64,000 nt of DNA from Diphasiastrum complanatum (lineage: Eukaryota; Streptophyta; Lycopodiopsida; Lycopodiales; Lycopodiaceae): NCBI GenBank assembly GCA_029204225.1, contig CM055097.1, positions 15,295,853 through 15,359,852 of the forward strand, given 5' to 3'. The notes below the pieces were generated by a model that was not told the origin of the DNA, ran no database searches, and was given only the letters and a program-made list of their open reading frames with translations. Below are positions 20,884 through 32,975 of the stretch, piece by piece. Positions within the stretch are counted from its first letter, which is position 1. Every line of letters begins with the position of its first letter. The position numbers and the translations under genes were made by a program.

Positions 20884-23149
20884 TCATAGTCGCACGAAAA
20901 TACAGTCAAGCAATCGGCAGCTAATCTTTGATTTGCTCTGAGGCCATCGGCTTATTTGGATCATATCCAGGGTAGGAAGGCAATCGTCCCATTTGGTTGC
21001 CACTGACGCCAACAGAGTTAGATCTTTTGCAAACATTGTCGATTGTCGCACTGTTGGATCCGGAGAGTGGACATACTCTCTCTGATATGCCTGTAAGGCC
21101 CGGTGGAAATCCACTAAAATATTTCAACTGTAAGACTGGTGGATGATTGGCCAATTGGACGTATGGCTGGTAATTTTATCCATAGCCAATCCCAAATTTT
21201 TCCATTTTTGTCTTCGCGGCATTGGCACATAATAAGGATCTACCCGCAACTGGCGAGGGCTGGCGACGTAACTCCTAATTGATTCCGGAGTTTTCTCAAA
21301 AATCGTGATTCTCCATGTCGGCTGCTCTCCTAGTGCAGGTATTTTGTCCAATTCTTTGTCGGCCTCAATCTCGGAGGTCTTAAATTTGAGAACCCATCCA
21401 CCACGCGAGGCCTCATGTGGATGCTGCTTTAAGAAGGTCTGGATCTGGTCCTCGACGTTGATAGGCCTTTTGAACAAATGGCTTGTCCTTGATGAGGATG
21501 GACCCGCTTGTACTGCCGATATAGTTGGCGGTTGGTCTGCTAGATCTGGAGCTCCCTCCTGGTCCATGCTCGAATCAACCCCTGTATCCATCTGTACAGC
21601 TTCTTGGCGCGAAGGGGAGAATTGCGGCATGACCGGGACGGAGATTTGTGGTCCGGCTTCCAACACTTGAGCGGCGGCTTTTTCATAGGCGTTGATGGTC
21701 TCTTTTGCCTCTGCCAACTCAGTTGAAGCTGCTCCTTTGAACCTATCAAAGCGGCCTTGGAATCCCTGAAGGGCCACTTTGTATGTTTCCACTTTCTTGA
21801 ACAAATATGCAATCTCCGTCGGTGTGACCGGATGATCGGGTATTTGTGTTTGTAGATACGCATCACGCTCAAGGGTGGTCGCATCCAATTCACCTTGAAG
21901 CTGTGTGCGATCTTGTTCGGCCATTTGTAATTGCCCCTTCAGCAGCTGCACCTGTTGCTTGGCATCTTGCACTGCCTTATCTACCTGATCCTAGCGGTTG
22001 TCAGGGCATTCTGCAGGGAGCTGATGTAGGTTTCCAAGCGATCAGCTTGTTGCTGGGCCAATGTCTTTTTGCTTTCAGCCTTTTCTTTATGTTGCTTGGC
22101 TATCTTCACCTCTCGATCCAGCTGGACAATTTTTTGGATGATCAGAGTGTTTTCAGATCCTAAAACAGAGATCCTCTGTTCCATTTCCTTTTTTTTATCC
22201 AGCATAGACTGAATCACTTGCCCAAGGCTTAAAACTAACCTGAGAGCATCACCAGAATCGATAGTCGTGGAGGTGGCAGCAGCAGGAGACCCTGATGGTA
22301 CTGTCCGTGGTAGGCGTGGAATAGGTGCCAAAGTCTCTTCTTCTTCAAAAATATCCTCGTCTTCAAACCCTTCAGGCATCGTGGCGTCGAACTACTTTGG
22401 TGACTTAACAGCTGTGTCGACCCGAAGTGTGGCTGGGCTACCCTGTGTGGGTGGTTGCTGACTGGCATCTTCGACACCAACAGTAGCTTCATGGATATGT
22501 CGAATCCTCTTCCAAGGGATTGGGGTTCAAAGGGTGCTGGGCTTTGGGGCATTTCAAAGAATTCGGTGGCCCCACGGGGGTCGAAATCATCGAACATATC
22601 CATGAAGAATTGTGTGTTGGGTGAGGTTGCTTCGGTGTGCGAGGGTGAGGCGGCTTGGGCAGCTGTGATGGGAATGGTAGGCCCAATGGTCACAGACTGT
22701 CCTTGTATGGGAGTAGAGGCGAGGGAAGCATCAGAGGCAAGGGGAATGGGAAGTTCAGTGCGAACAACAACAGGGGGTGGAAGCGCAGCTGATGAGGTAT
22801 GCCGAGTACGACGTCGTGACGCGGAAGGCGAGTCAGGAATTACGATCTTGCTACGTGGACGACGACAACTATGAGAACTTGAGGCTTGGTGAGATGACTC
22901 GACTGGTGCTTCTTCGTAAACCGAAAGCACAGAATCTAGGTGGAAGCCATGGATTCTGTTTTCTAAGTGAGAAGCGGCTAAGAGGGACAATAGAGAGCCA
23001 TCGACGAACTGCTACTTTGTATTGGCCTTAAAAGCTCATTTGAGCTCACCAGAAACAGTCTTGAACCAGTTATATGGTTCAAGAGGGGCTTTGGCCAACT
23101 TGATGTGGGACTCCACTATTCTGTGAAGGATTTGAGATGTGATGCGGTC
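20884..23149 (-). pseudogene. Gypsy D accessory gene, 3' part (Pro/Ser/Thr-rich region, coiled coil, C-terminal region)
   Basis: Function unknown; not a family I recognise. Reading from 23149: an alpha-helical stretch (RIVESHIKLAKAPLEPYNWF), two stops, a Ser/Thr/Pro-rich region with basic patches (SASRRRTRHTSS), an acidic block (EGFEDEDIFEEEE, about 22350), a long coiled coil (about 22240-21800: LDREVKIAKQHKEKAES, QVQLLKGQLQMAEQ), a second Pro/Ser region, then a C-terminal segment (WVLKFKTSEIEADKELDKI) ending near 20884. Frameshifts lie near 22490 and 21990, with in-frame stops near 22390 and at 21124. Same strand as gag-pol, directly before the polypurine tract. Its 5' part lies inverted at 24093-24576. 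Plant Athila and Tat relatives can carry extra genes in this position, but I see no signal peptide or membrane anchor of an envelope protein. Confidence 0.7.
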
Positions 23150-23369
23150 TTTCCTGAGAGAAGCAGGAAATCTTGCATTGATGTACAAAACCAAACTAAT
23201 CAAGGGTAAGTTGAAGTTTACTGGGGAAGGCCCGTATAAAGTGAAGGAAATTTTGAACTATGGCGCAATAATTCTTGAGCACTTGGATGGGAAACGATTT
23301 GATACTCCGGTAAATGGCAACCGATTACGCAAGTTTCGGCAGCCTGCTCCACCAATTCAGCAAGCATGA
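23142..23369 (+). pseudogene. Gypsy D integrase C-terminal domain, inverted
   Basis: Encodes the usual post-core integrase box (LALMYKTKLIKGKLKF, GPYKVKEIL, then VNGNRLRKF). It lies on the opposite strand from the rest of pol. Its start joins neatly to the end of the minus-strand integrase (KAWHDR, about 24578), where related integrases continue into exactly this box. Stop at 23367-23369. Confidence 0.8.
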
Positions 23370-24092
23370 TCTCAATATATTTTTTCATTTTATTTGTTTT
23401 CAATTTTTTGTTTTCAATATTTAATTTGCTGACTTTTTTTGGAAAAAGATAGTTGAAAAAACTAAAATAAAATAAGGAAAGACTGATGAGCAAAAGTCAG
23501 GAAGTCATCTGCATAAGAAAATGGAAGCACAGTATTTTTATAGGAAATGACTTAGAAAACCACTGTTTTGGGTCGATTTGGCCAATACAGTATCAGAAAC
23601 CTTCACTGAGCTCTCAAATTGTACATCCACCCTTGATTTATCTAAATTGAGGTGGGCGAAGGTTTCTGACAAGAGAAAATTCAATTTTTGAGTCAGGCGA
23701 ATGTTCAGTGTGTCCATAGGTTCAGATTGTGAAAAAAAGCATTTATGACAGTACCTGGGCGAAGGACCCTCCTGGGCAAAGGTTCATCCTTCGCCAGCCC
23801 TGGAAAACATTCGTGTGATAGGTTCAGATCCCTAGAAACCTTCGCCGAGATTTTTATAGCCTATTTTTACAATACTGTACATGCTTGCAAATTTTTGTTC
23901 ATAACTGATCAGCCCAACTACTATTCAGTGTAATGGACCCACCAAATTCACTTATAAGTTGGCTGAATTCGATTCATTCCTCACTTGTGCTAGCGAAGCT
24001 CTTGCAAATTTTTCCTGCGACCAAAGCCTTCCAAATTTTTTGCATTGCCTTCTGATACATTCTCACGTGGTTATAATTCCTTTTTGATCATC
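23370..24092. repeat. Spacer of gypsy D with GGCGAAGGTT-type motif cluster
   Basis: Non-coding spacer between the integrase stop and the accessory gene. Six or seven copies of GGCGAAGGTT/AACCTTCGCC variants lie at 23598-23850. One stretch (GGCGAAGGTTTCTGACA at about 23652) recurs in the element's leader near 37066. Confidence 0.65.
23951..23959 (+). promoter_or_regulatory. TATA-like box before the gypsy D accessory gene
   Basis: CTTATAAGT about 140 bases before the presumed ATG at 24093, in the orientation of the accessory gene. Its surroundings are conserved in the diverged copy at 764-845. Suggests separate transcription of the accessory gene; inferred only. Confidence 0.35.
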
Positions 24093-24576
24093 ATGTCTTC
24101 TACCGATACTTCCTATCTCCGCACTATACTATCCATCGTGATGTCCCATCTGCAACGGACATCATGATTCTTCCTAGCACAAGCATGGTCACTCAGTGGA
24201 TGACCCTTGCGGAGCCTCTACTTACTACAATGGGTATTCATGAGAGAGCCTTTTCGGGACGCATCAATATGGATTTCATCACTCTTGCCTTCAATACGTG
24301 GAAGGAAGAGAAATCCAAGTTTTACATCACCTTCCAAGGAGCCACACACAAGGTGCGAGTCACTGAGGCCGCACTTGCAGCTATAGGAATCTCATCCAGT
24401 ACGCACGCCTCACCCAATCACAAGCACGCCAAACAGGCCATCAAGCCATACATTGACTCCACCAACGATCTGCATTGGACTAATGATGGTTATCTTCTGG
24501 AAGCCATCATTGAGCCTTCCATCCACGCCGCTGCCCAATTGTTGAATAATTTCCTGATGGTTGGCAATGCAATCGC
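24093..24576 (+). pseudogene. Gypsy D accessory gene, 5' part, inverted
   Basis: Presumed ATG at 24093 (MSSTDTSYL, comparable with MASPSSPH in the copy at 1075), then one frameshift before 24164, then an open frame with LPSTSMVTQWMTLAEPLL, MDFITLAFNTWKEEKSKFYI, VTEAALAAIGIS and AAQLLNNFLMV. Unknown N-terminal domain. The open frame runs on to 24751, but from about 24577 it is the antisense of integrase and not part of this gene. The remaining exon-less 3' part is on the minus strand from 23149. Confidence 0.7.
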
Positions 24577-26009
24577 CGATCGTGCCATGCCTTGCGGAGG
24601 GCTTTCTCTACTGCTAAGGCATGAACTGCCATCAATCGGGTTTCACATAATTTGTGCAACGCATCGTGGCGAATTTGTAAAGACTGATCATCATTTAATC
24701 ATTCGGTTGCTGCTATGCGTAAAGATGGAATTAAAAATTCAACTGGCATAACAACATCTTGACCATAAACCAGTTGAAAAGGTGTTTGATTTGTACTATT
24801 TTTGTAAGCGGTTCTGAATGCCCATAATGCTGCATACAGTTTATGTTCCCAATCAGATCGACTCGCTTCAACTGTCTTTGTCATAATGGTGCAAAGAATC
24901 TTATTGGAAGATTCAGCTTGGCCATTCCCTCTGGGATAATAGGGAGTACTAAATCTGTGTATAACAAAAAAATCTTCCAGTAAACACTTTATTGTTTGAT
25001 TAACAAAGTGTGTACCCCGATCGCTGACAATTTCGATCGGACATCCAAATCTGATTATAATATTTTCATATAGAAACTTAGCTGTAGATTTCGCATCAGC
25101 TACTTTGACAGCTTTGGCTTCAACCCACTTGATCATATAATCAGTTGCTACGATAATGTAGCGAGCCTGAGATCCTTGAGCAGCGGGATGAATAGGACCA
25201 ACATAATCCAGTCCCCATTTTTCAAACGGTGCTTGCGATAAAATCGGATGTAAGAATTCATAATGCTGTCGAGTAGGCGGTCGTGCTCGCTGGCAGACAT
25301 CACATGTCTGAATAAAATTTTCTATGTCCTTATGAAGCGTAGGCCACCAACAACCGGATTGTAAAAGTTTGCAAACAGTTATATCTGTAGAGAAGTGTCC
25401 TCCACTAATGCCATCATGTGAAAACATGATTAGATCTGGTACTTCATGCGGTAAAACACATCTTCGTAAAATATTATCTGATCCACGATGATACAATTGT
25501 CCTGCAATTAATTGATACGATTGAGCCTTATGAATCAATTGTCTTTTTTGTACTTTTGTCAAAGAGTCATTCGGTTGTCCTAGCATCAGGTACTTAGCAA
25601 TATCTGTCGCCCACTCAAGTACTGCTTCAACATAGAACAACGCAGCATCTGGCAGTTCATCATCCACTTCAGTATTAACTGGTGCAGATTCAATTCGTGA
25701 AGCGTGATCGGCTAGATAATGTTGCTTCTCCTTTCTGACCACAATTCGAAAGTCAAATTCAATCAATAATAATAACCATCTTGCAATACGTCCAGTATTA
25801 CCCGTCTTATTTACCAAGTAAAGTAACAGTTGATGATCCGTACAAAATGCAAAGTGCGTTTCCATGAGATAGTGACGAAATTTCCGAACAGAAAAAATCA
25901 TGGCTAGCGCTTCACATTCTGTTGTTGAATAATTCTTCTCTAGATCTGTAAGTTGTCTGCTTGCAAATCGTATAGGATAATCCTTCTTATAGTCACCTGG
26001 CTGCGTCAA
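24576..26009 (-). pseudogene. Gypsy D RNase H and integrase
   Basis: RNase H begins near 26009 (RFASRQLTDLEKNYSTTECE, then FCTDHQLLLYLV). Integrase has the HHCC zinc finger (HDGISGGHF ... CDVCQRA, about 25420-25300) and all three catalytic positions: GLDYVG (about 25210), SDRGTHF (about 25015) and the Glu in GNGQAESSNK (about 24915). A TGA at 24697-24699 interrupts it; the frame then continues (DDQSLQIRHDAL ... KAWHDR) to about 24578, where the inversion cuts it off from its C-terminal domain. It is one frame off from the RT segment. Confidence 0.9.
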
Positions 26010-27312
26010 AACTGATCCAATGGCGTATTTTGAGGCGTCCGTATGAACATGAAACTCTAATGTCCAATCTGGAGAACGCAGTATTGGTGCTGAAAATAAT
26101 GTTTTTTTTTAACTTTTCAAAGGTTTCTAATGCCTCTACTGTCCAAATAAGAACAATAGTTAATTTGTATATAGGTTGTGCTAAATCTGCAAAGAAGATA
26201 ATAAAAATTCGATAGTAGTTCGCATGACCCATAAACACATAAACTCCTCGAATTGTTGCTGGCGGTGGCAATTCCACAATAACTTTGATCTTAGAATAAT
26301 TGGTGGCAATACCATGTCTTGATATCACATGTCCAAGCACAACTCCGTGAGAAACCCATATCTGGTATTTTTCTGGATTTAGAGAAATCTGATATTTGCG
26401 GCATCTTTCAAAGACTTTCTCCAATCGATCCAGGTGGTCTGTATCTGTACTATGAACTCCCGAGTCATCCAAGTAAATTTCAAAGAATTTCTGCTAATAA
26501 TCTTTAAAGGCAAATTGCTTTACTCTTTGGAATGAACTTGGTGCATTACAGAGTCCAAACGACATTACTTTGTAAGCATAGGTGCTCCATTCTGTTGCAA
26601 AAGCAGTTTTGTGACGATCGGCAGGTGCAATCTTAACCTGGTTGTAACCACTAAATCCATCCAGAAAACTATAAGCTTCCGCTCCAGCAAGGCGATCCAG
26701 AATGCTTTCAGTAAAAGGTAACGGAAAGTGATCCTTCCGTGTCACTTTATTCAATGCTTTGAGATTCACACAGATTCGCAATTTCTCATTTTTCTTAATA
26801 AGAATGACAATCGGTGAAATCCATTTGGTATGCTCGATCTCATAAATGAAATCGGCGTCAAGCAATCTCTGAAGTTCTTTCTTTATCAGATCTGCCACAT
26901 TAGGATTACAGCAATAGAACTTTGTAACCTTTGGTATTGCATCAGGTACTAAAGGTATGGTATGTTCAATGATTGATGTCGAAATACCCTCCAAATCTTG
27001 ATAATTCCTTGCAAAACAATCTTGATACTTAATAAGTAGCAAACAGAGTGCTTGATACTGTTCAGGAGTATGTTGTGATCCCACTTGTACAATCTTTTCT
27101 GGTTCTCCTGGTTCTGCAAGATTCATTGGCTGCGTCCTAGCTGGGCCATCGTAAATCTCTTTAGATTCCGGCATGTGTTCTTCAGGTTCACGATGTGCTT
27201 TAGGTAACATGATAACCACATCATCCAGTGTATAACGTTTAAAATGCTCTACCATATCATGATGGACTACATTTGCTTGTTCTTTTTTGAAAAGACTTGT
27301 CTTGGATCTTCG
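26010..27312 (-). pseudogene. Gypsy D reverse transcriptase (3' of the nested copia)
   Basis: Continues the gag-pro frame across the copia insertion: after removing copia G and one target-site copy, the frame is unbroken. RT motifs in order: ADFIYEIEHTKWISPIV, RICVNLKALNKVTRKDHFPL, FLDGFSGYNQVKIAP, FGLCNAPSSFQR, and the active-site YLDD (about 26465). One stop lies between the last two, at 26494. The connection domain (VVLGHVISRHGI) leads into RNase H through a frameshift near 26000. Confidence 0.9.
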
Positions 27313-27967
27313 TGTGAAAAATACAGATCCTAAGTGGATCTAAACTCCAAGATCATTGGCTTGAATGCTTGCACTCCAAACTACATAAGCTAGGAATTGG
27401 CAACACATTCTATGCTACCTAGAATGCAAAGAACTTGATCAAAAAGCATTTATCACAAATGGAAACTTCCATAAACATCAAGTGCGGCCCAAAATAGCAT
27501 TATACAGTCCATAATACATCAGCCTACCACTTTTGGAAAGCACCTAAGATCATACACAATAGCTTGAAGACAATACACACAACAATGCTCTCAATGGAGG
27601 AAGAAACAATGACAATGATCTATTGATCTCAATGAAGCATACAAAAGGTTTCTCCAACCTGTTCTCCACGACTTCCCTACTATTTATGGATGAGGAAGAT
27701 GACTCTCTCTCCTCTCTCTAGAAGGTACTTGACCCTAGATATTCCCTATATAGGAGAAATAGCTAAAAATGGCTTATATGACCAAAATACATCAAAATGG
27801 TCTCATTTTGAAGGGTATGAAGTTTGACACTTCATCATACTGAAAAAATACAGTAAATAAAAACATTGTGGCCTGGCTCACACGTGTGAAACTCCAGAAC
27901 CAAAACTATTTACAATTTTAGCCAATTTAGGCCTCAAACTAGCTAGGAAATGTTGACAATTTTCACA
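27313..27967 (-). repeat. 3' LTR of copia G
   Basis: 655 bp, TGTGAAAATTG...TTTTTCACA on the minus strand. TATA box TATATAGG/CCTATATA at about 27746-27753. The palindrome TCACACGTGTGA is at 27878-27889. Confidence 0.95.
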
Positions 27968-30900
27968 CTCCCTCTTCAACATTGGATGCTAGTTTCAACA
28001 TAGTCTTTGAGCACATTCCAAGATTAGATCTATGCATTAAATATAGGTCCTTTCCCAATTGTTTGGTGAAGATATCAGCCACACACTCCTTTGAAGAGAC
28101 ATGTTGAAGCTCCACCTCTTTGGCAATGACTTGATCTCTCACAAAATGGTGAGCAATCTCAATGTGCTTGCTCCTTGCATGAAAAACAGGATTGCTTGCC
28201 AAGCTTTGGGCTGAAAGGTTATCACAAAGTATGATTGGAGTCTTCTCTGGTTCCAGCAAGTGAAGATCCAATAACATCCTCTTGATCCAAAGAATCTCCT
28301 TGGTGCATGTTGTTAATGCCTTGTACTCGGCTTCGGTGGAAGATAGAGAGATAGTTGGTTGCTTCTTTGATAGCCATGAGACCACTCCATCTCCAAGATA
28401 GATTGCAAAGGCACTTGTTGACTTCCTATCCATTTGATCACCTGCAAAATCTGAATCTGAAAATCCACAAAGGTTAGGTGTAGTACCTCCATACAAGATG
28501 CCAAAATCTCTAGATCCCGAGATGTATCTAAGTACTCTCTTTCCTAGCTTCCAATGAGCCTCACTAGGATCTTGCATAAATTGACTTAGTTTACCAACCA
28601 CAAAGCTTAGATCAGGTCTTGTGATGGTTAACCATATAAGAGATCCTATTAGCTTTCTATAGAGAGTAATGTCCTTGAAGGATCTTTCATTACTTCTTGT
28701 AGTTAGCTTTACATTTGATTCCATAGGAGTAGAAACAACTTTACAATCTTCCATATGAAACCTTTTTAGAATAGAGTTAACATACTTTTCTTGACATATG
28801 AATGTAGATTTAGAAGTTCTAATAATCTCTATTCCTAAGATATAATGAAGTTTACCAAGATCTTGAATTTCAAACTCTCTTTTGAGTGCCATCTTGATTT
28901 CATCTATATCTAGATTGTTACCACCACTTAAGATAATGTCATCAACATAGATCAAAAGTAAAGTGATATCATTTTCATTCAATCTAAAGTAGAGAGAATG
29001 ATCATACTCACTCATAACAAAGTTTTGAGAAAGTAAGAAGGAATTGAGCTTAGCATACCAACTCCTTGGTGCTTGCTTTAGCCCATACAAACTCTTTTGG
29101 AGATAGCACACATGATTAGGCTCATCATGTGAAACATAGCCCTCGGGTTGCTCCATGTAAATATCTTCTTCAAGATCACCATTCAAGAAGGCATTAGTAA
29201 CATCCATTTGCCACATATCCCAATCATAAAGAGTTGCAAGAGAGATTAGGATTCGAATAGTTACCATCTTTGCCACGGGTGCAAAGGTCTCATCATAGTC
29301 AATACCATATTCTTGAGCATACCCCTTTGCCACCAATCTTGCCTTGTACTTGTTGATTGATCCATCTTGATTTGTCTTGATCTTGAAGATCCACTTACAA
29401 CCAATTGCCTTCTTGTCCTTTGGAAGCTTTACCAACCTCCATGTGTTGCTTTTGATGAGTGCTTGATGCTCATGATCCATGGCTTGGATCCATTCCTTCT
29501 TTTGAATTGCTTCACCTACACAAGTTGGTTCATCAAAAGAGGTAAGAAAAGCAAAGTTAGAGTTGTCCACCACTTGCTTTCCTTTTTCATCATAGGTTAG
29601 CCTTGATGGCTTAGCCCTTTGCCTTTGAGTCTTCCTTGAAGTTTGCTTTGGAGTGGCATCTCCATCTTCATCCAAGACATCTTGCACATCATGATGATTA
29701 GTAGGCACATCAACATCAACATCAACAACATTGGAAACATTCTCTTCATGAAAGATGACATCCCTACTTATGACAACTTTCTTTGTAGAAGGAATGTACA
29801 CTTTGTAAGCCTTGCTTACTTCACTATAGCCAACAAACACACCCTTCTTTGATGAAGGATCTTCTTTAGTTCTATCATCAAGTGTGATATTGACAAAACA
29901 TGTACATCCAAAGATCCTACAATGCTTGACACTCGGCCTTCTACCATAAAGAACCTCATGAGGAGTTTTACCATCCAAGGAAGCACTTGTCCATCTATTA
30001 CATAGATAGTTAGCACATGCTAAAGCTTCCCCCCAAAAAGACTTAGCAAGATTAGCATGTAGTCTCATTGCCTTGGCACATTCACAAAGGGTTCTATTCT
30101 TCCTCTCGGCCACTCCATTCTGTTGTGGAGTCCTAGGACTAGACATCTCCCTCTTAATCCCATGTGCTATACAAAAGTCTTTGAACCTATTCATCCTTAC
30201 TTTTAAGAAGATAGATCCAAGTATACCTACTAAAGTCATCAATGAAAGTTGCATACATCTTTGCCCCACCATTGCTAGTTGTACTAGAAGAATGAATATC
30301 AGAATGCACAAGTTGAAAAGCTTCTTTAGATCTAGAAGTAGATCTAGAATAAGCAAGTCTATGAGATTTGGACAAGGCACAATGTTCACAAACACTATTG
30401 TTTGCAACAAGACTTTTAGGGAGACCAAGAACAAGCTCTTTCTTTGCCATTACCTCCAAAGATTTGAAGTTGGGATGGCCCAACCTCTTGTGCCAAACTT
30501 CTTGGTTTGTCAATTGCTCCCTAGCCATACATCCTTCATGATTAGAGATCACACATGCATCAAGCTTGAAAAGTTTACCATGCCTCCTACCTTGAGCAAT
30601 CAAGGATCCACATTTACTTATCAAACATGCATCTCCAATGAACTCCACATCAAGTCCTTTGTCAATCATTTGACTTACACTAAGCAAATTCTTAGTGATT
30701 GAAGGAATGTACAAAACATTTTCAAGATTTGCTTTCCTATTTGTTGAAAGGGAAATAGGAATAGTGCCTATGCCTTTGATGTCACATTGACCATCATTTG
30801 CAGTGTAGATGATGTTACCTTCTCCCTCATAAGACAATAAGGATGTAAAGTATTCCTTATGTCTTGTCATGTGAGATGAGGCTCCACTATCAATCCACCA

Positions 30901-31815
30901 AGGATCATTATCATCTATGTTGGCTAACAAACTTGAAGTCATAACAAGTGATTCACATGTGTTATGTTCTTCCTCATCTATTGTAAGATTTCCTTGCCTC
31001 TCTCCTTGCTCTCTTTTCTTCTTATAACATTCATTTGCAAAATGACCTTTTATCCCACAATAAAAGCACTTGAACTTTGACTTATTGTTCTTAGTAGAAG
31101 AGGAAGAGGAAGAGTGATCATCATGATCAAAGTTACCACCTTTGGACCATTTCCCTTTGCCTTTACCTTTGCCCTTGAATTTGCCTTTTGTGAAGAAGGC
31201 CTCTTCACCTCCACCTTGCAAGGATGCACCATCAAGCTTTGATTGCAACCTATGTTCTTCAGCCAATAAGATTTCTTGCAAGTCAACCACACTTGGCAAG
31301 ACTTTTTGAATGGCAAAACTTTGCACAAGGTTAGCATGTTCATTTAGCAAACCATTCAACATAACTTGGACTATTTCACCATCTTTTATGTTCTCATCAA
31401 TGCATGCTAAATCATCACTTAGGGACTTAGCTCTCAAGATAAATGCATGAGCACTTTCACCCTCTCTTTGCCTACTAGAAAATATTTGTCTCCTTAGGGT
31501 CAATACCCTAGATGTGGACTTTGATTCAAAGAGCTTCTTTAAGGCATTCCATGCCTCACTTGCACTTTGACACTTTCCAACTTCCTTGAGAAGTTCATTT
31601 GTAACATTCATTTTAATGATATGAAGAGCCCTTTTGGCCTTCTTATCAAACCTTTATTGCTCTTGAAGTGTGAGAGGTCTCTCTTCAATTTCTGCAACTA
31701 TGTCCATGAGTTCATTCAACTCAAGTAAGGACTCCATCCTCACTTTCCAAGTAGAGTAGTTTGATGAACTCAACCTTTCACTAGACTCTAGCATGATCCC
31801 ACCATTGGAAGCCAT
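27963..31815 (-). pseudogene. Copia G gag-pol polyprotein, two lesions
   Basis: Starts at ATG 31815 (MASNGG). Gag continues to a zinc knuckle CFYCGIKGHFANEC (about 31067-31026). Protease DSGASSHMT is intact (about 30890). The pre-integrase box has VWHKRLGHPN and CEHC. Integrase keeps the first Asp (VHSDIH) and the Glu region (PQQNGVAERKNRTL). RT carries GCKWIFKIKTNQDG and YVDD (28939-28950), and RNase H carries SDSDFAGD, DRKSTSAF and SSTEAEYKAL. Lesions: TAA at 31654-31656, where CAA (Gln) would fit, and a deletion near 30195 that joins LLKSKD directly to MNRFKDFC, removing about 40 codons with the second catalytic Asp and shifting the frame. The polypurine tract GAAGAGGGA is translated, and the stop TGA lies inside the LTR (27963-27965). 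Confidence 0.95.
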
Positions 31816-32975
31816 GATTCTAATGTTTCTTCAACTTTTAGGTTTTGTCCTAAAGCACTTAGCACTCACTTTTCTCTCAACAAATGATAGATAAAGAGAT
31901 CTATGAAGATTTAGGACCCTAAAACACTTCTATCTTGAACCTAGATGGTTTCCAAGCATAGAAAGGAAGATTGAAACACATGCAACACTTTGCACACACT
32001 AAGAATGGATTACAAAATCAAACCAACCTGAACACACTCTTGCTTAAGCTCTCAAACTTTCCAGCAAGTGACCAAATCAAGTTATGGTGTGAAGAGTTAC
32101 TTGCATTCTTAGAAAATACCCAAAACTAGGATGCCAAGATTACCTAGTAATGAACAAACTTGATCAACATATGATCAACACACTAAGATATTGATTCAAC
32201 CTGTAAAACCACATGTAAACCACACTTCTAAAAGTTTATAAACTCCAGCAAGTGATAAATACAAGATTTAGAGGTGAATGAATGAGCACACTTAGTGAAT
32301 CACAAGACTAGCTTCACTATCTTGTCAAATCTTGGTGTTTAGATGTAGATCTAAGATCACTTCACATGAGAATGTTCCTCAACCTGTTAAGAACCTGAAA
32401 ACACACTTGCATAATGGTTAACACCTTCCAGCAAATGCTCCAATCAAATTACATAAGGAGAGTTACTTACATGCTCAACAAAGTACACCAAAATTTATGC
32501 CAAAATTGATGACAATCTTTACAATATGCTCTTCACAATGGAGCTTACAATATGTTCATCCAAAAAAGGGGATCTTTCATCCAAATGGGAGCTTTGCTCA
32601 GCCTTTAGGAGAATTACAACTCACTCAAAAGATCATTTGTCATCCACTTAAGGAGAAGTTTCATCCACTTAAGGAGAGTGTTCATCCAAGAATGGAGATT
32701 GTCAACAATAGGATTGAAAAGAACATTGTTAGTATTGAATATGCACAAGCCTCACAATCACAAATGATTAGGTGTTATGATCTGATCCAAAATAGTTTCT
32801 TTTCAGCCTCTGATCTTCAATAGACCTGAAATATGCTTTTGATCCACAAGTTCAACTCACAAAACAAAGGTTAGTAAGATTTGATCAACAAAGCAATGCA
32901 AAATCATGCTAGAACTTGATCAAACATCCAAATATCACCAAAAATGGAATACTTACTGTAAATAGAAGCCAACCA
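31816..32975. other. Leader of copia G; no gene
   Basis: About 1.15 kb between primer-binding site and gag ATG, without an open gag-like frame on the minus strand. A 108-codon plus-strand frame (32497-32823) includes a short repeat (CATCCACTTAAGGAGAAG and a near copy 18 bases later) and is not called. Confidence 0.6.

Larger units (their letters stand above)
23145..24575. other. Internal inversion in gypsy D
   Basis: Both genes that cross the edges of this segment switch strand at the edges: integrase (KAWHDR on minus at about 24578; its next box on plus at 23142) and the accessory gene (LLNNFLMVGNAIA on plus at about 24577; DRITSQIL on minus at 23149). Each pair is continuous if the segment is turned round, with almost nothing lost. 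The edges share only a few bases. Confidence 0.8.

Noticed and set aside
22455-22874. 139-codon plus-strand open frame
   Set aside because: Antisense shadow of the Pro/Ser/Thr-rich region of the gypsy D accessory gene.
21124-22990. Accessory gene of gypsy D as an envelope protein
   Set aside because: The position fits Athila env-like genes, but no signal peptide, membrane anchor or cleavage site is visible.
24577-24751. C-terminal end of the plus-strand open frame starting at 24164
   Set aside because: From about 24577 this frame is antisense to the conserved integrase segment (DDQSLQIRHDAL ... KAWHDR); only the part before it belongs to the accessory gene.
30073-30702. 209-codon plus-strand open frame
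   Set aside because: Antisense shadow of the copia G integrase region.
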